From: Niastella koreensis GR20-10
Lineage (GTDB): Bacteria > Bacteroidota > Bacteroidia > Chitinophagales > Chitinophagaceae
Length of the DNA stretch: 64,000 nucleotides
Direction of reading: 5' to 3'
Assembly (NCBI RefSeq): GCF_000246855.1
Contig: NC_016609.1
Location: 7,824,744-7,888,743 of the forward strand
A program made the position numbers and the translations under genes. Below are positions 1 to 7,014 of the stretch, one piece after another; within the stretch, counting starts at the first letter, position 1, and each line of letters opens with the position of its first letter. The notes beneath the pieces are model-generated. The model ran no database searches and was not told where the DNA came from. It saw only the letters and a program-made list of their open reading frames with translations.

Positions 1-987
1 ACTCGGTAAAAAAATAGCAATGGACCCAATTAAACAACCCAGTATTTGCCAGGTGGTGCCTTTGTCTTTCATTGCCATACCACCCATAAAAGAAGCGATG
101 GAAAATACGGGCCCCGGCATGGCGCGAACAATCCCGGCGCCGGTATAAAAATCGTTTCGCTCTATGCTGATTACGTTTCCTTTTTTATTGAGGTTCTTTC
201 TTATTACCACCGGCGACTTGGGACGTTCAACATATTGCTCATACATCATGGGTATCAGTACCTGTCCGCCGCCAAACACCAAACTTCCGAAGCGATAATT
301 ATTTTCAAACAGGTTCAATGGGCGGCGATTGGGCCAGTCGTTTTTACGGGCCATTTCACTGACAACCCCTGCCAGCAAAAAGATGATGGCAAACAGCCAG
401 ATGTTGGCCCATTTTATTTGTTTAACGGGTTGAGCTTTTTCGGGAATGCGTTTGTCGCTGAGATTAGTTATAAACCCACCCAATACCAACAGGATGGGGA
501 AGATCCACGGCGACTTAAACAACAGGTAAGTTGTGATGGAACTCACCACCATGATGACCCTGGTAATATTATTATGGATTGCCAATTTGAAAGATCGCAT
601 GGCGGCAAAGGCCAGAAATCCCACGGCCATTGGCTGAATGAATTTGAAAATGCCTTCACTCATTGCTTTACTGTCGAAAAATTCGAGCAGGAAAGAAAAA
701 GCGCCCATCAAAATACAGGCAGGGGCGATCCAGATGGCCAGGGTAAGAATGGCCAGTGGAATTCCGCCGCGTTTATACCCGATCAATGTTAACACCTGGG
801 TAGAGGAGGCGCCAGGCAGCAACTGGCAAAAAGAATTGTATTCAAGCAATTCCTGTTCGGTCACATCATGCCGGCGGTGAACAAAAGTTTTCATCACCAT
901 CCCAAAATGACCCTGCGGCCCGCCAAAGGCAGAAACACTATGCAAAAAAACGGCTTTTAAAAAAGGTATATGGCGCAGGAGGATCAT
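1..987 (-). CDS. chrA: Chromate transporter (CHR family), 3' end cut off by the window edge
   Basis: 329 codons are visible, starting at the ATG at 985-987; an in-frame TAA lies three codons upstream, so a longer start is not possible apart from a nearby TTG. The N-terminus has the CHR-family signature: [18 protein letters not shown], followed by [19 protein letters not shown]. Several hydrophobic segments follow ([35 protein letters not shown]). A second [11 protein letters not shown] half with [18 protein letters not shown] indicates the duplicated, long-chain form. Family knowledge: proton-coupled inner-membrane export of chromate/sulfate-like anions. The C-terminus lies outside the window. 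No chrB-type regulator is visible next to it. Confidence 0.88.
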   Translation of the reverse strand, partial: MILLRHIPFLKAVFLHSVSAFGGPQGHFGMVMKTFVHRRHDVTEQELLEYNSFCQLLPGASSTQVLTLIGYKRGGIPLAILTLAIWIAPACILMGAFSFLLEFFDSKAMSEGIFKFIQPMAVGFLAFAAMRSFKLAIHNNITRVIMVVSSITTYLLFKSPWIFPILLVLGGFITNLSDKRIPEKAQPVKQIKWANIWLFAIIFLLAGVVSEMARKNDWPNRRPLNLFENNYRFGSLVFGGGQVLIPMMYEQYVERPKSPVVIRKNLNKKGNVISIERNDFYTGAGIVRAMPGPVFSIASFMGGMAMKDKGTTWQILGCLIGSIAIFLPS

Positions 988-1047
988 TCGCAATTATTCA
1001 TCATTCCAAAAAATCACAATTTAGGCAATGTGCAACACTTCGACGTC

Positions 1048-1938
1048 TTATAATGATGGTTTCCAGCGCGATCGGGGTTCAAAATAATTCCAGCACAGAG
1101 TAGAGAGTTTTCGGGTCAGTTCCCAGGCTTCATTTGAGTTGTCCCAACTCTGGTCTTTCAGATTTTTAGTTTCCACAGAAAATATATACGGACCATGCGG
1201 CGCCATCACCAATAATATTTCACTTCGCGATGCATTTACACAACCATTTTTTGAGGCCACAAATATGTACGGCGGAATTTCTGCAATCGCTTGCTCGTCG
1301 TTGTAATTTCTTCCCAGTAACCGGATCATTTTTTCACTGGCCTTTTTACTGATTACTTCACCGTTGTAAATTTTTTCCATCAGCGTTCCCATTTCCCGGG
1401 GTGTTGTTTGCGCCCAGCCATATTGATTGCGGTTTGCCTCGCGACCCGGCGTTCTTGAATTCACCCGCATATTTACCAAACCCAACGAATCCAGAATTTG
1501 GTTGATGCGCGTTCCGTTGCCGGCCAAACTCTGCAACCACAAACTGGCGGTATTGTCGCTGGTAGTTAAGCTCAACATCATCACTTTATGCAATCCAATC
1601 TTCTCACCATTTTTGAATGAACCCAGAATATCTTCCCCGGCATAATACAACGAGTCGCGGTATTCGAGTTGCTGATGGTATTCCAGTTCACCTTTTTCAA
1701 TCTTATCTTCTATACCTATTAATATAGTTACCTTCACCATACTGGCAGTTGGGAAAATTGTGTCGGAATTGAACGCGGCCACTTTACCCGTCCGCAGATT
1801 TTTTACATACACCCCAATATCGCCATTCAAGCCTTTTACCGTTTCCTCAATTTTTTGCTGCAACCGGTGATCGATGTTTTGCGCCGAAGCAACACCAATA
1901 ATCAAAAGCAGGAAGAAGGTTATAAGATATTTTTTCAT
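1048..1938 (-). CDS. Exported serine hydrolase with class A beta-lactamase fold
   Basis: The ATG at 1936-1938 is chosen because it opens directly into a signal peptide (MKKYLITFFLLLIIGVASAQ); the upstream in-frame extension looks non-coding. Numbered from this Met, 296 aa show the class A motifs in the right order and spacing: S66-M-V-K69 (SxxK), S127-D-N129 (SDN) and an omega-loop-like E167-A-N-R-N171 (ExxxN). The usual KTG box is K230-N-G232. Family knowledge: periplasmic beta-lactamases and related acyl-serine hydrolases. It could be a true beta-lactamase or a housekeeping relative; the altered KTG box makes substrate prediction unsafe. It stands alone, with 109 bp to the next gene on the left-reading side and 149 bp to nadD upstream. 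Confidence 0.8.
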   Translation of the reverse strand: MKKYLITFFLLLIIGVASAQNIDHRLQQKIEETVKGLNGDIGVYVKNLRTGKVAAFNSDTIFPTASMVKVTILIGIEDKIEKGELEYHQQLEYRDSLYYAGEDILGSFKNGEKIGLHKVMMLSLTTSDNTASLWLQSLAGNGTRINQILDSLGLVNMRVNSRTPGREANRNQYGWAQTTPREMGTLMEKIYNGEVISKKASEKMIRLLGRNYNDEQAIAEIPPYIFVASKNGCVNASRSEILLVMAPHGPYIFSVETKNLKDQSWDNSNEAWELTRKLSTLCWNYFEPRSRWKPSL

Positions 1939-2087
1939 AATATGATTACATTCAATTATTTCCTCATATGCGAACTGGGGTAACCGGATTATGCCTTGCA
2001 AAGATTTGGAGAATTGATGAATTGTCCGCTGATTCTAATCAATTTCTAATAGCCTGCAGTGCTGTAGTATAACACTTCGTTTGCTCG

Positions 2088-2660
2088 TTATAGATAGTAC
2101 CTGTTTCTTTCAATTTCTTCCAGTACTTTATCGGGCACCAGGTAGCGAATAGATTTCCCCTGTTTTATATTATTGCGAATATGGGTGGCAGAGATCTGCA
2201 GCAACGGCGCATCGAGAATTTTGATAGTACCGGTTTTGAAATTATTGATTATGTCGTGACCAGGTCGCCGGTATACATAAACAGGACAGTGTTGCAGAAT
2301 GAATTCATAGTTTTTCCATTTGGCCAGGTTCTCAAAACTGTCGCTGCCCATAATGATGGCAAATTCATGCGTTGGATATTTTTCCTGTAAATAGGCCAGC
2401 GTATTTACGGTGTACGATGGCTGGGGCAAACGAAACTCAATATCGCTGGCTTTTAATTTCGGTTCGCCTTCAATGGCCATTTGAACCAGGTTCAGGCGAT
2501 TGTAGGAATTCAACAAACTGGCCGATTGCTTGAATGGATTTTGCGGCGACACCACCAACCATATTTGATCAAGATCAGAATTCTGCAACATGAAATTGGC
2601 GATGATCAAATGACCATGGTGAATAGGATTGAACGACCCGAAGTATAATCCGACTTTCAT
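2088..2660 (-). CDS. nadD: Nicotinate-nucleotide adenylyltransferase
   Basis: NadD transfers AMP from ATP to nicotinate mononucleotide in cytoplasmic NAD synthesis. The 190-aa product has the nucleotidyltransferase signature at its N-terminus (GLYFGSFNPIHHGHL; the two His of the HxGH motif), the WLVVSPQNPFK segment, the IMGSDSFENLAKWKNY segment and the C-terminal SATHIRNNIKQGKSIRYLVP (ISxTxIR) motif. Length is normal for the family. It is read away from the repeat tract at 2773-3010. nadA lies 8 kb away in the same window, so NAD synthesis genes are scattered rather than in one operon. Confidence 0.95.
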   Translation of the reverse strand: MKVGLYFGSFNPIHHGHLIIANFMLQNSDLDQIWLVVSPQNPFKQSASLLNSYNRLNLVQMAIEGEPKLKASDIEFRLPQPSYTVNTLAYLQEKYPTHEFAIIMGSDSFENLAKWKNYEFILQHCPVYVYRRPGHDIINNFKTGTIKILDAPLLQISATHIRNNIKQGKSIRYLVPDKVLEEIERNRYYL

Positions 2661-2772
2661 TATTGGTGATATCCGCGTTTAAAAAGTTCCGAAATTAATG
2701 CAAAGAAACAGATTCATTGGCGTGAATGGTGAATGGTCAGGGGTGAAATGTTTTGCGTATAAACAGAAGTTG

Positions 2773-3010
2773 GACAGTTGGTATACCTGAATTTCTAATT
2801 TAAAATGATACAGGAATAATTTGTAGCGTATATTTTTAAATTAGAAACGATATGCCAATAATTTATGAAGTACCATTTCTAATTATTACCGGTATGAAAA
2901 TAATTCGTAGCGTATTGTTTATAAATATAAACCAGGTGCTAATAATTTGTAGGCGTACATTTTTAACTGAAAACAGTATGCTGTAAATTATTCACGAACC
3001 GTTTTCAGCC
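2773..3010. repeat. Five imperfect ~42-bp tandem units with internal hairpins
   Basis: The core AATAATTTGTAGCGTA or a variant starts at 2815, 2857, 2899 and 2941, exactly 42 bp apart; a more diverged fifth copy (AAATTATTCACGAACCG) starts at 2985, and the second half of a preceding copy is visible from about 2781. The units also carry arms of complementary inverted repeats: TTTCTAATT near 2792 and 2877 against AAATTAGAAA near 2839, GTTTATAAATATAAAC at about 2917-2932, and CTGAAAAC (about 2967) against GTTTTCAG (3001). No ORF is present. It lies between the start of nadD and the end of the FeoA-like gene, so it could be in the FeoA transcript's 3' end or in the nadD promoter. Confidence 0.75.
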
Positions 3011-3059
3011 AGTACTTATCTCCAGGAATATTACAAACCTAAAAGAAAAAGGAACCGCC

Positions 3060-3293
3060 TTAAGCGATTCCCAGTTCTTCAACAAATATGTTATCGGCTT
3101 CATTTAATCGTAGGCTGAGGTTGTAACCAGCTACAATAATTGAGATGGGATCACCCAGGGGGGCAATCTGTTCTACCTTAACCAACTCTCCCGGTACACA
3201 ACCCATTTCCATTAATTTCAGAAACAGGTCGTTGTTTTCAAAAGAAAGTATCCGGGCAACGGTTCCTGCTCCAATTTCTGATAATCGTTTCAT
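3060..3293 (-). CDS. FeoA-domain protein, without an adjacent feoB
   Basis: 77 aa, about the size of a free-standing FeoA. The SH3-like FeoA pattern is clear: LSEIGAGTVARILSF, LKLMEMGCVPGELVKVEQIAPLGDPISIIVAGYNLSLRLNEADNIFVEE. In iron transport FeoA is a small cytoplasmic partner of the FeoB Fe(II) permease. No feoB is visible on either side, so this may be a stand-alone FeoA-domain protein with another partner, or its feoB lies elsewhere. It is divergent from ybeY, with 61 bp between the two start codons. Confidence 0.85.
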   Translation of the reverse strand: MKRLSEIGAGTVARILSFENNDLFLKLMEMGCVPGELVKVEQIAPLGDPISIIVAGYNLSLRLNEADNIFVEELGIA

Positions 3294-3314
3294 AATTCAA
3301 TAAGACAACAAATG

Positions 3315-3322
3315 TAGCTTTG
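3315..3322 (+). promoter_or_regulatory. Bacteroidota -7 box (TAnnTTTG) ahead of ybeY
   Basis: TAGCTTTG matches the Bacteroidota -7 consensus TAnnTTTG exactly and lies 32 bp before the ybeY start. I see no good TTTG -33 element at the expected spacing. Confidence 0.5.
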
Positions 3323-3354
3323 TATTAATTAATGACAGTTACGAATCACGAAAA

Positions 3355-3804
3355 ATGCCAACAAATAATTCAACTCCCCCCATTCATTTTCATTTTTTAG
3401 AACCCATATCCTTTACCCAGCGAACACTGGTAAAAGAAGTAATTCGGGATCTGTTCAAAAAGGAGAAGACTAAATTGGAACAACTCCGGTACATATTCTG
3501 TTCAGATGAATATCTTTTACAGATCAATAAGGAACACCTGAACCATAATTATTACACGGACATTATCACCTTCGATCTTTCCGAAACGCCCAATGCCACC
3601 ACCGGGGAAATCTACATTAGTGTAGACCGGGTTCGGGATAATGCCCAGAATTATGAAGTATCTTTTAAGCATGAACTGTTACGGGTGATCTTTCATGGCG
3701 CCCTGCACTTGTGCGGGTATAAGGACAAGTCGGGCAAGGAAGAACAACTAATGCGGAACGCTGAAGATAAATACCTGAAGTATTACATGTCAAAAGTCAA
3801 ATAG
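3355..3804 (+). CDS. ybeY: Endoribonuclease YbeY (rRNA maturation)
   Basis: YbeY is a single-strand endoribonuclease acting in 16S rRNA 3' end maturation and ribosome quality control. The 149-aa product has the metal-site motif H114-GAL-H118-LCGYK-D124, with Asp in place of the third His of the usual HGxLHLxGYDH; this substitution is common in Bacteroidota as far as I recall. The central YYTDIITFDLS and TTGEIYISVDRVRDNA segments also fit. In related genomes ybeY is often followed directly by mnmG; here the two are separated by 3.2 kb of mostly non-coding DNA. A hairpin terminator follows at 3865. Confidence 0.95.
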   Translation: MPTNNSTPPIHFHFLEPISFTQRTLVKEVIRDLFKKEKTKLEQLRYIFCSDEYLLQINKEHLNHNYYTDIITFDLSETPNATTGEIYISVDRVRDNAQNYEVSFKHELLRVIFHGALHLCGYKDKSGKEEQLMRNAEDKYLKYYMSKVK

Positions 3805-3807
3805 CAT

Positions 3808-3821
3808 GTTCCACGTGGAAC
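3808..3821. promoter_or_regulatory. parS-like palindrome (copy 1)
   Basis: GTTCCACGTGGAAC is a perfect 14-bp palindrome, starting 4 bp after the ybeY stop codon. It matches the chromosomal ParB-binding site family (consensus of the type TGTTnCACGTGnAACA). The flanks read T..T, so 15 of 16 bases fit TGTTCCACGTGGAACA. A second identical core lies at 5973. ParB would load here for chromosome segregation; parA/parB are not in this window. Confidence 0.7.
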
Positions 3822-3864
3822 TATGTGCATCTCGTGAAATAAATAATAAGCATTTGCATATTAT

Positions 3865-3896
3865 AAAGACCTGCGAACTAATCGCGGTCTTTTTAT
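3865..3896 (+). terminator. Terminator after ybeY
   Basis: The arms AAAGACC (3865-3871) and GGTCTTT (3886-3892) form a stem, extended by GCG/CGC across a one-base bulge, followed by a run of T. Confidence 0.75.
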
Positions 3897-4033
3897 TAAC
3901 TTGAAATGTAACCTTCATGGTCCTTGCGCGGATAAAAAATCAGTCACTCTCTTAGAGTCAATAAAGGGTAAACTGAACTCCATACTATATATTACAATCA
4001 TCAGTACATCTGCCCAGAAGGTCCTTTCCATTA

Positions 4034-4053
4034 TTGAAACCTGAAGGTTTCAA
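4034..4053. repeat. 20-bp near-perfect palindrome
   Basis: TTGAAACCTGAAGGTTTCAA: 9-bp arms around a 2-base centre. It has no T tract and sits about 210 bp downstream of parS-like copy 1 in non-coding DNA; it may be a protein-binding site or a cruciform. Confidence 0.6.
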
Positions 4054-5065
4054 AGAACAGCCGGCTTATCCTAAGAATAGTTGCGGAACATTCAAAGTAT
4101 GATTCATACCCTGAGAACATCCCTGGTAGGAATTGCTCAGAAATCAAAATATTGCAAACTTTAGTCAGCATCTAACTAACAATTCGGCATTTAGCACTAA
4201 CTATGAGTCATTTAGAGTAAACATTAGACCTAAAGTGATAAATCAGGAGCATTGTTTACAACTTCGACTAACATGTAAACAACTTTGTGACACATATTGC
4301 AAACATTGGTTCCCCTATTGCCGATATCCGTTCCAGAGTTAAGTACTTTCGAACTAAATTCAACGATTTACCAATCAAAGTCACAAAGTAGTATCCTATA
4401 CAGCATTTTTACTGCACTATCTGGTTACCTGGCTGCCCACCAAATGGAACCTTATATACTTTAACACCAAAATACAGAACTTACATTGAAGGGTAAAGAC
4501 CAAACACTCCTAGGTAAGGGTAGAAATCCCTACCCCAAAAACAACCAAGATCCTGACATAAATCTCCGGTCTAATAAAAGGTGTACCAGAATACTAAATC
4601 AGAGTTATAGCTTCTTCCAGCCAATATTCTGGTCAAGCAACAAGACCATCTTATAAACCCTAAGTATACCGGGCAATCCACTTTACATAAGCCTGTAAGA
4701 ATACCATTTAACCAATTCTTTGATAGCCCCGCCAAGTACCTTATGTAAGGTAAGTTCAAGTTAGTACCTGTTATGTTCCTTCCCTTACCTACAAGGTCCT
4801 TCTACATATTCTACCCATATCCCCATTTATAGAAGCCAGATATATACGGATTCTAGGCTGGACGCAAACGAGAAATGCTCGGCACTTCTTACTTAACTAT
4901 CGCGCTGGAACTTAACAAGTCAGCAACCAACAGAAAAAAGCATGGTAAGGAATAAGTAATACCCATAAAGGAGCAGTAAAAGCGAAATTACATAGGTGAT
5001 CTAAAGAACTGAGCCTGACACCTTAATTGATGTACCTCCATCAGCAGAATACTTAACCCTAAAGT

Positions 5066-5836
5066 CTAAGGAATGAAAGCCCCTATAAGCAAGTCCTTAA
5101 TAGAGGCACGTTTACGCCAAACCGCCCATACATAAGAACATTCCAAAACCAGAAGAGTAGTCAATTGAACAGGGTCATGGAAAACAAAAGGAGCAGCCAA
5201 AACAAGTAGGAGCATTATAATAACCGGGGTAATATTATATACATCTAATAATGATAAAATAATAGCAATCCAGGTAATCCAGTGGGTAGTGATGTTATGT
5301 ACAAAATTCCTCTCTTGGGTATGCCAGAACCAGAAGCATAAACCCAACGTAGAAGAAGTGACAAAACTAAGCCAGGAATTTCCCTTCCAATACGGCATAA
5401 GTTTATTTACCTCTACACGGGTCAGAAGTGCAGAACCACTATACACCTCAATCCTATCTAATCTCGCCGTACCCGTTTTTAACCCTGAGATCACCACCAT
5501 CTCAGCTTCCATGTTGGATAAAAGATTACTATACGTCTCTTTATAGCTACTACTCAAGATCTTTCCTTTGACTGTATAATGCAAGGTGATGGTAACAGGG
5601 GTTTGATATCTATTCTTAAAGCCAATCTTCCAGGCTTTGAATCCATTTATGTTCAACCTGTATTCTTTGGATTTCATTGCAGGAGGCCGGGAAGGATTAT
5701 ACCCTTGTACCCGCCAGGCTTTTGTTCTAAACTGGAAGGACTTAAAGTAGATTACTTCAACCCCAGGTATATTAATATCATTTAACAATCTTGATTCATT
5801 GTTTCCAGGTAAAAATCGGGAAGGAATCCAGGACAC
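5066..5836 (-). CDS. Predicted membrane protein of unknown function, possibly 5'-truncated
   Basis: I do not recognise this family. The frame opens with GTG; an in-frame TAA lies four codons upstream and there is no upstream ATG, so the start is uncertain (the first internal ATG is codon 54). Of 256 aa, residues 1-145 look soluble and beta-rich (VEVIYFKSF, TPVTITLHYTVKGK, EAEMVVISGLKTGTARLDRIEVYSG). The C-terminal part has about four hydrophobic segments (WLSFVTSSTLGLCFWFW; WITWIAIILSLLDVY; ITPVIIMLLLVLAAPFVF; LTTLLVLECSYVWAVW). It is the only plausible gene in the 3.2-kb gap between ybeY and mnmG and lies between the two parS-like sites. No neighbour suggests a role. Confidence 0.5.
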   Translation of the reverse strand: MSWIPSRFLPGNNESRLLNDINIPGVEVIYFKSFQFRTKAWRVQGYNPSRPPAMKSKEYRLNINGFKAWKIGFKNRYQTPVTITLHYTVKGKILSSSYKETYSNLLSNMEAEMVVISGLKTGTARLDRIEVYSGSALLTRVEVNKLMPYWKGNSWLSFVTSSTLGLCFWFWHTQERNFVHNITTHWITWIAIILSLLDVYNITPVIIMLLLVLAAPFVFHDPVQLTTLLVLECSYVWAVWRKRASIKDLLIGAFIP

Positions 5837-7002
5837 TTTAAAAGTATATTAGTCAAAAAATAAGGTTACCGGGTACAAGTATAAGGGATTTAACCAGAGG
5901 ATGCAATCATGCAATTACACAAGGAGGGTATAACGGAGTTAGACAACTTCCTGATGAAAGGAAAGTGGGGTGGTTCCACGTGGAACACGTCTGTGGTGGG
6001 AGTGTTCCTTACTCTGAAAGAAGATAGATTTTAATTCCATATTGGAAGTTGATAAGGCTGACAGAGTTAATAAAGGGTAGTCAAACGAATAAAAGATCTA
6101 AGTTTTTATAGGGAATCGCTCTCTGATATTTACAGGACGCCGGTAACAACCAAAAGGGGCTTGTGATGAAATCTTGGAAACATCTCCAGAAAGGGAAAAC
6201 GGTAAAACAAATCGGAAATAACTCAGGCAGGAATCTTCCATTATAAAAAAGGTATTAATACAGTCCCAAACCTTGGGCCTGAAGAAAACACAAACTTTAA
6301 CTCCCCACTAAAAGATAACCATTACCAAATGCCAGATGCTATTCAGAATAAGACCTCGGTAAAAGCAGTGCAAAACGAAACGTAATTACCAGATAGTAAG
6401 GCAGGGTAGAAGGCTTTACCAATTGAGCAATCAAAGAGGTCTACCACCATTTGCAGAGAATAAAACAAAGCAGTTAAACTGAATCTACTATTCTATATAG
6501 TTCCCTTTAAAGTAAATCCTTCTGATAAAGACTAGACACTCCCTCCTTGAATGCCTAATCATTCACCATAAAGGTCAAGTTAATAACCCTTTAAATCGTC
6601 TTTATATCCAGCGTATACCAGGGAGGGGTCAAAAGAAGATAACCAAAACAGATAGGGTTAATCTTACTGCGCAAAAGGAAACACTCAATTACCCTGAATT
6701 TCTGTTTCATTTGATTCCGTGAAAGACAAAAACAAGCACAACCTTTACTGACCCTCAAGGCAATTAGTCTAATGAACAGTCCCTTGGAGTTCCCCACCAA
6801 ATCCGGCCATTCACTTTACCTTAAGTTCTCACTCCATACTAATACATCCTCCTATCCTTTGAAGAAATTAAACTATTCGTTACCCAAGTGTATAACAGAT
6901 ATCATATCCCAAAAATCCCATGAATCCCACCCTTCCCGGTTCAGACCTAAGCATTTTCAATTATTCATAATTATCAATCTAAACAATCCCAGTCCCCAGT
7001 TG
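5837..7002. other. 1.17-kb non-coding stretch upstream of mnmG
   Basis: No convincing ORF. I counted about 16 CpG in 960 bp (6001-6960), far fewer than in neighbouring coding DNA, and C exceeds G on the + strand (for example 21 C to 5 G at 6901-6960). It carries the second parS-like palindrome near its left end. Confidence 0.6.
5973..5986. promoter_or_regulatory. parS-like palindrome (copy 2)
   Basis: A second perfect GTTCCACGTGGAAC, 2165 bp from the first, in intergenic DNA. With its flanks (G..A) 15 of 16 bases match TGTTCCACGTGGAACA. I found no third copy in the window. Confidence 0.7.
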
Positions 7003-7010
7003 TAATTTTG
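7003..7010 (+). promoter_or_regulatory. -7 box directly before mnmG; transcript may be leaderless
   Basis: TAATTTTG fits TAnnTTTG and ends only 4 bp before the mnmG ATG at 7015, so transcription would start at or next to the start codon. No clear -33 element was found. Confidence 0.4.
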
Positions 7011-7014
7011 CATT

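Larger units (their letters stand above)
3822..5065. other. 1.24-kb CpG-poor non-coding stretch
   Basis: Only short open frames without family resemblance occur here. CpG is sparse (several 60-base lines between 4500 and 4860 have none or one) and C exceeds G on the + strand in the lines I counted (for example 17 C to 7 G at 4681-4740). It contains the ybeY terminator, the palindrome at 4034, and the word GAGTCAATAAAGGGTA at 3955, whose near-copy GAGTTAATAAAGGGTA lies at 6064, on the same side of the second parS-like site. Confidence 0.6.

Noticed and set aside
46-880. Long + strand frames at the left end (248 and 80 codons)
   Set aside because: They are antisense shadows of the chromate transporter, whose minus-strand translation is clearly a transporter.
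4133-4759. Short frames of 62-69 codons in the ybeY-mnmG gap
   Set aside because: Composition is the same as the surrounding non-coding DNA, with no domain pattern and no promoter or terminator.
6591-7005. Overlapping 69- and 77-codon frames before mnmG
   Set aside because: Opposite strands in low-CpG non-coding DNA; no family resemblance.
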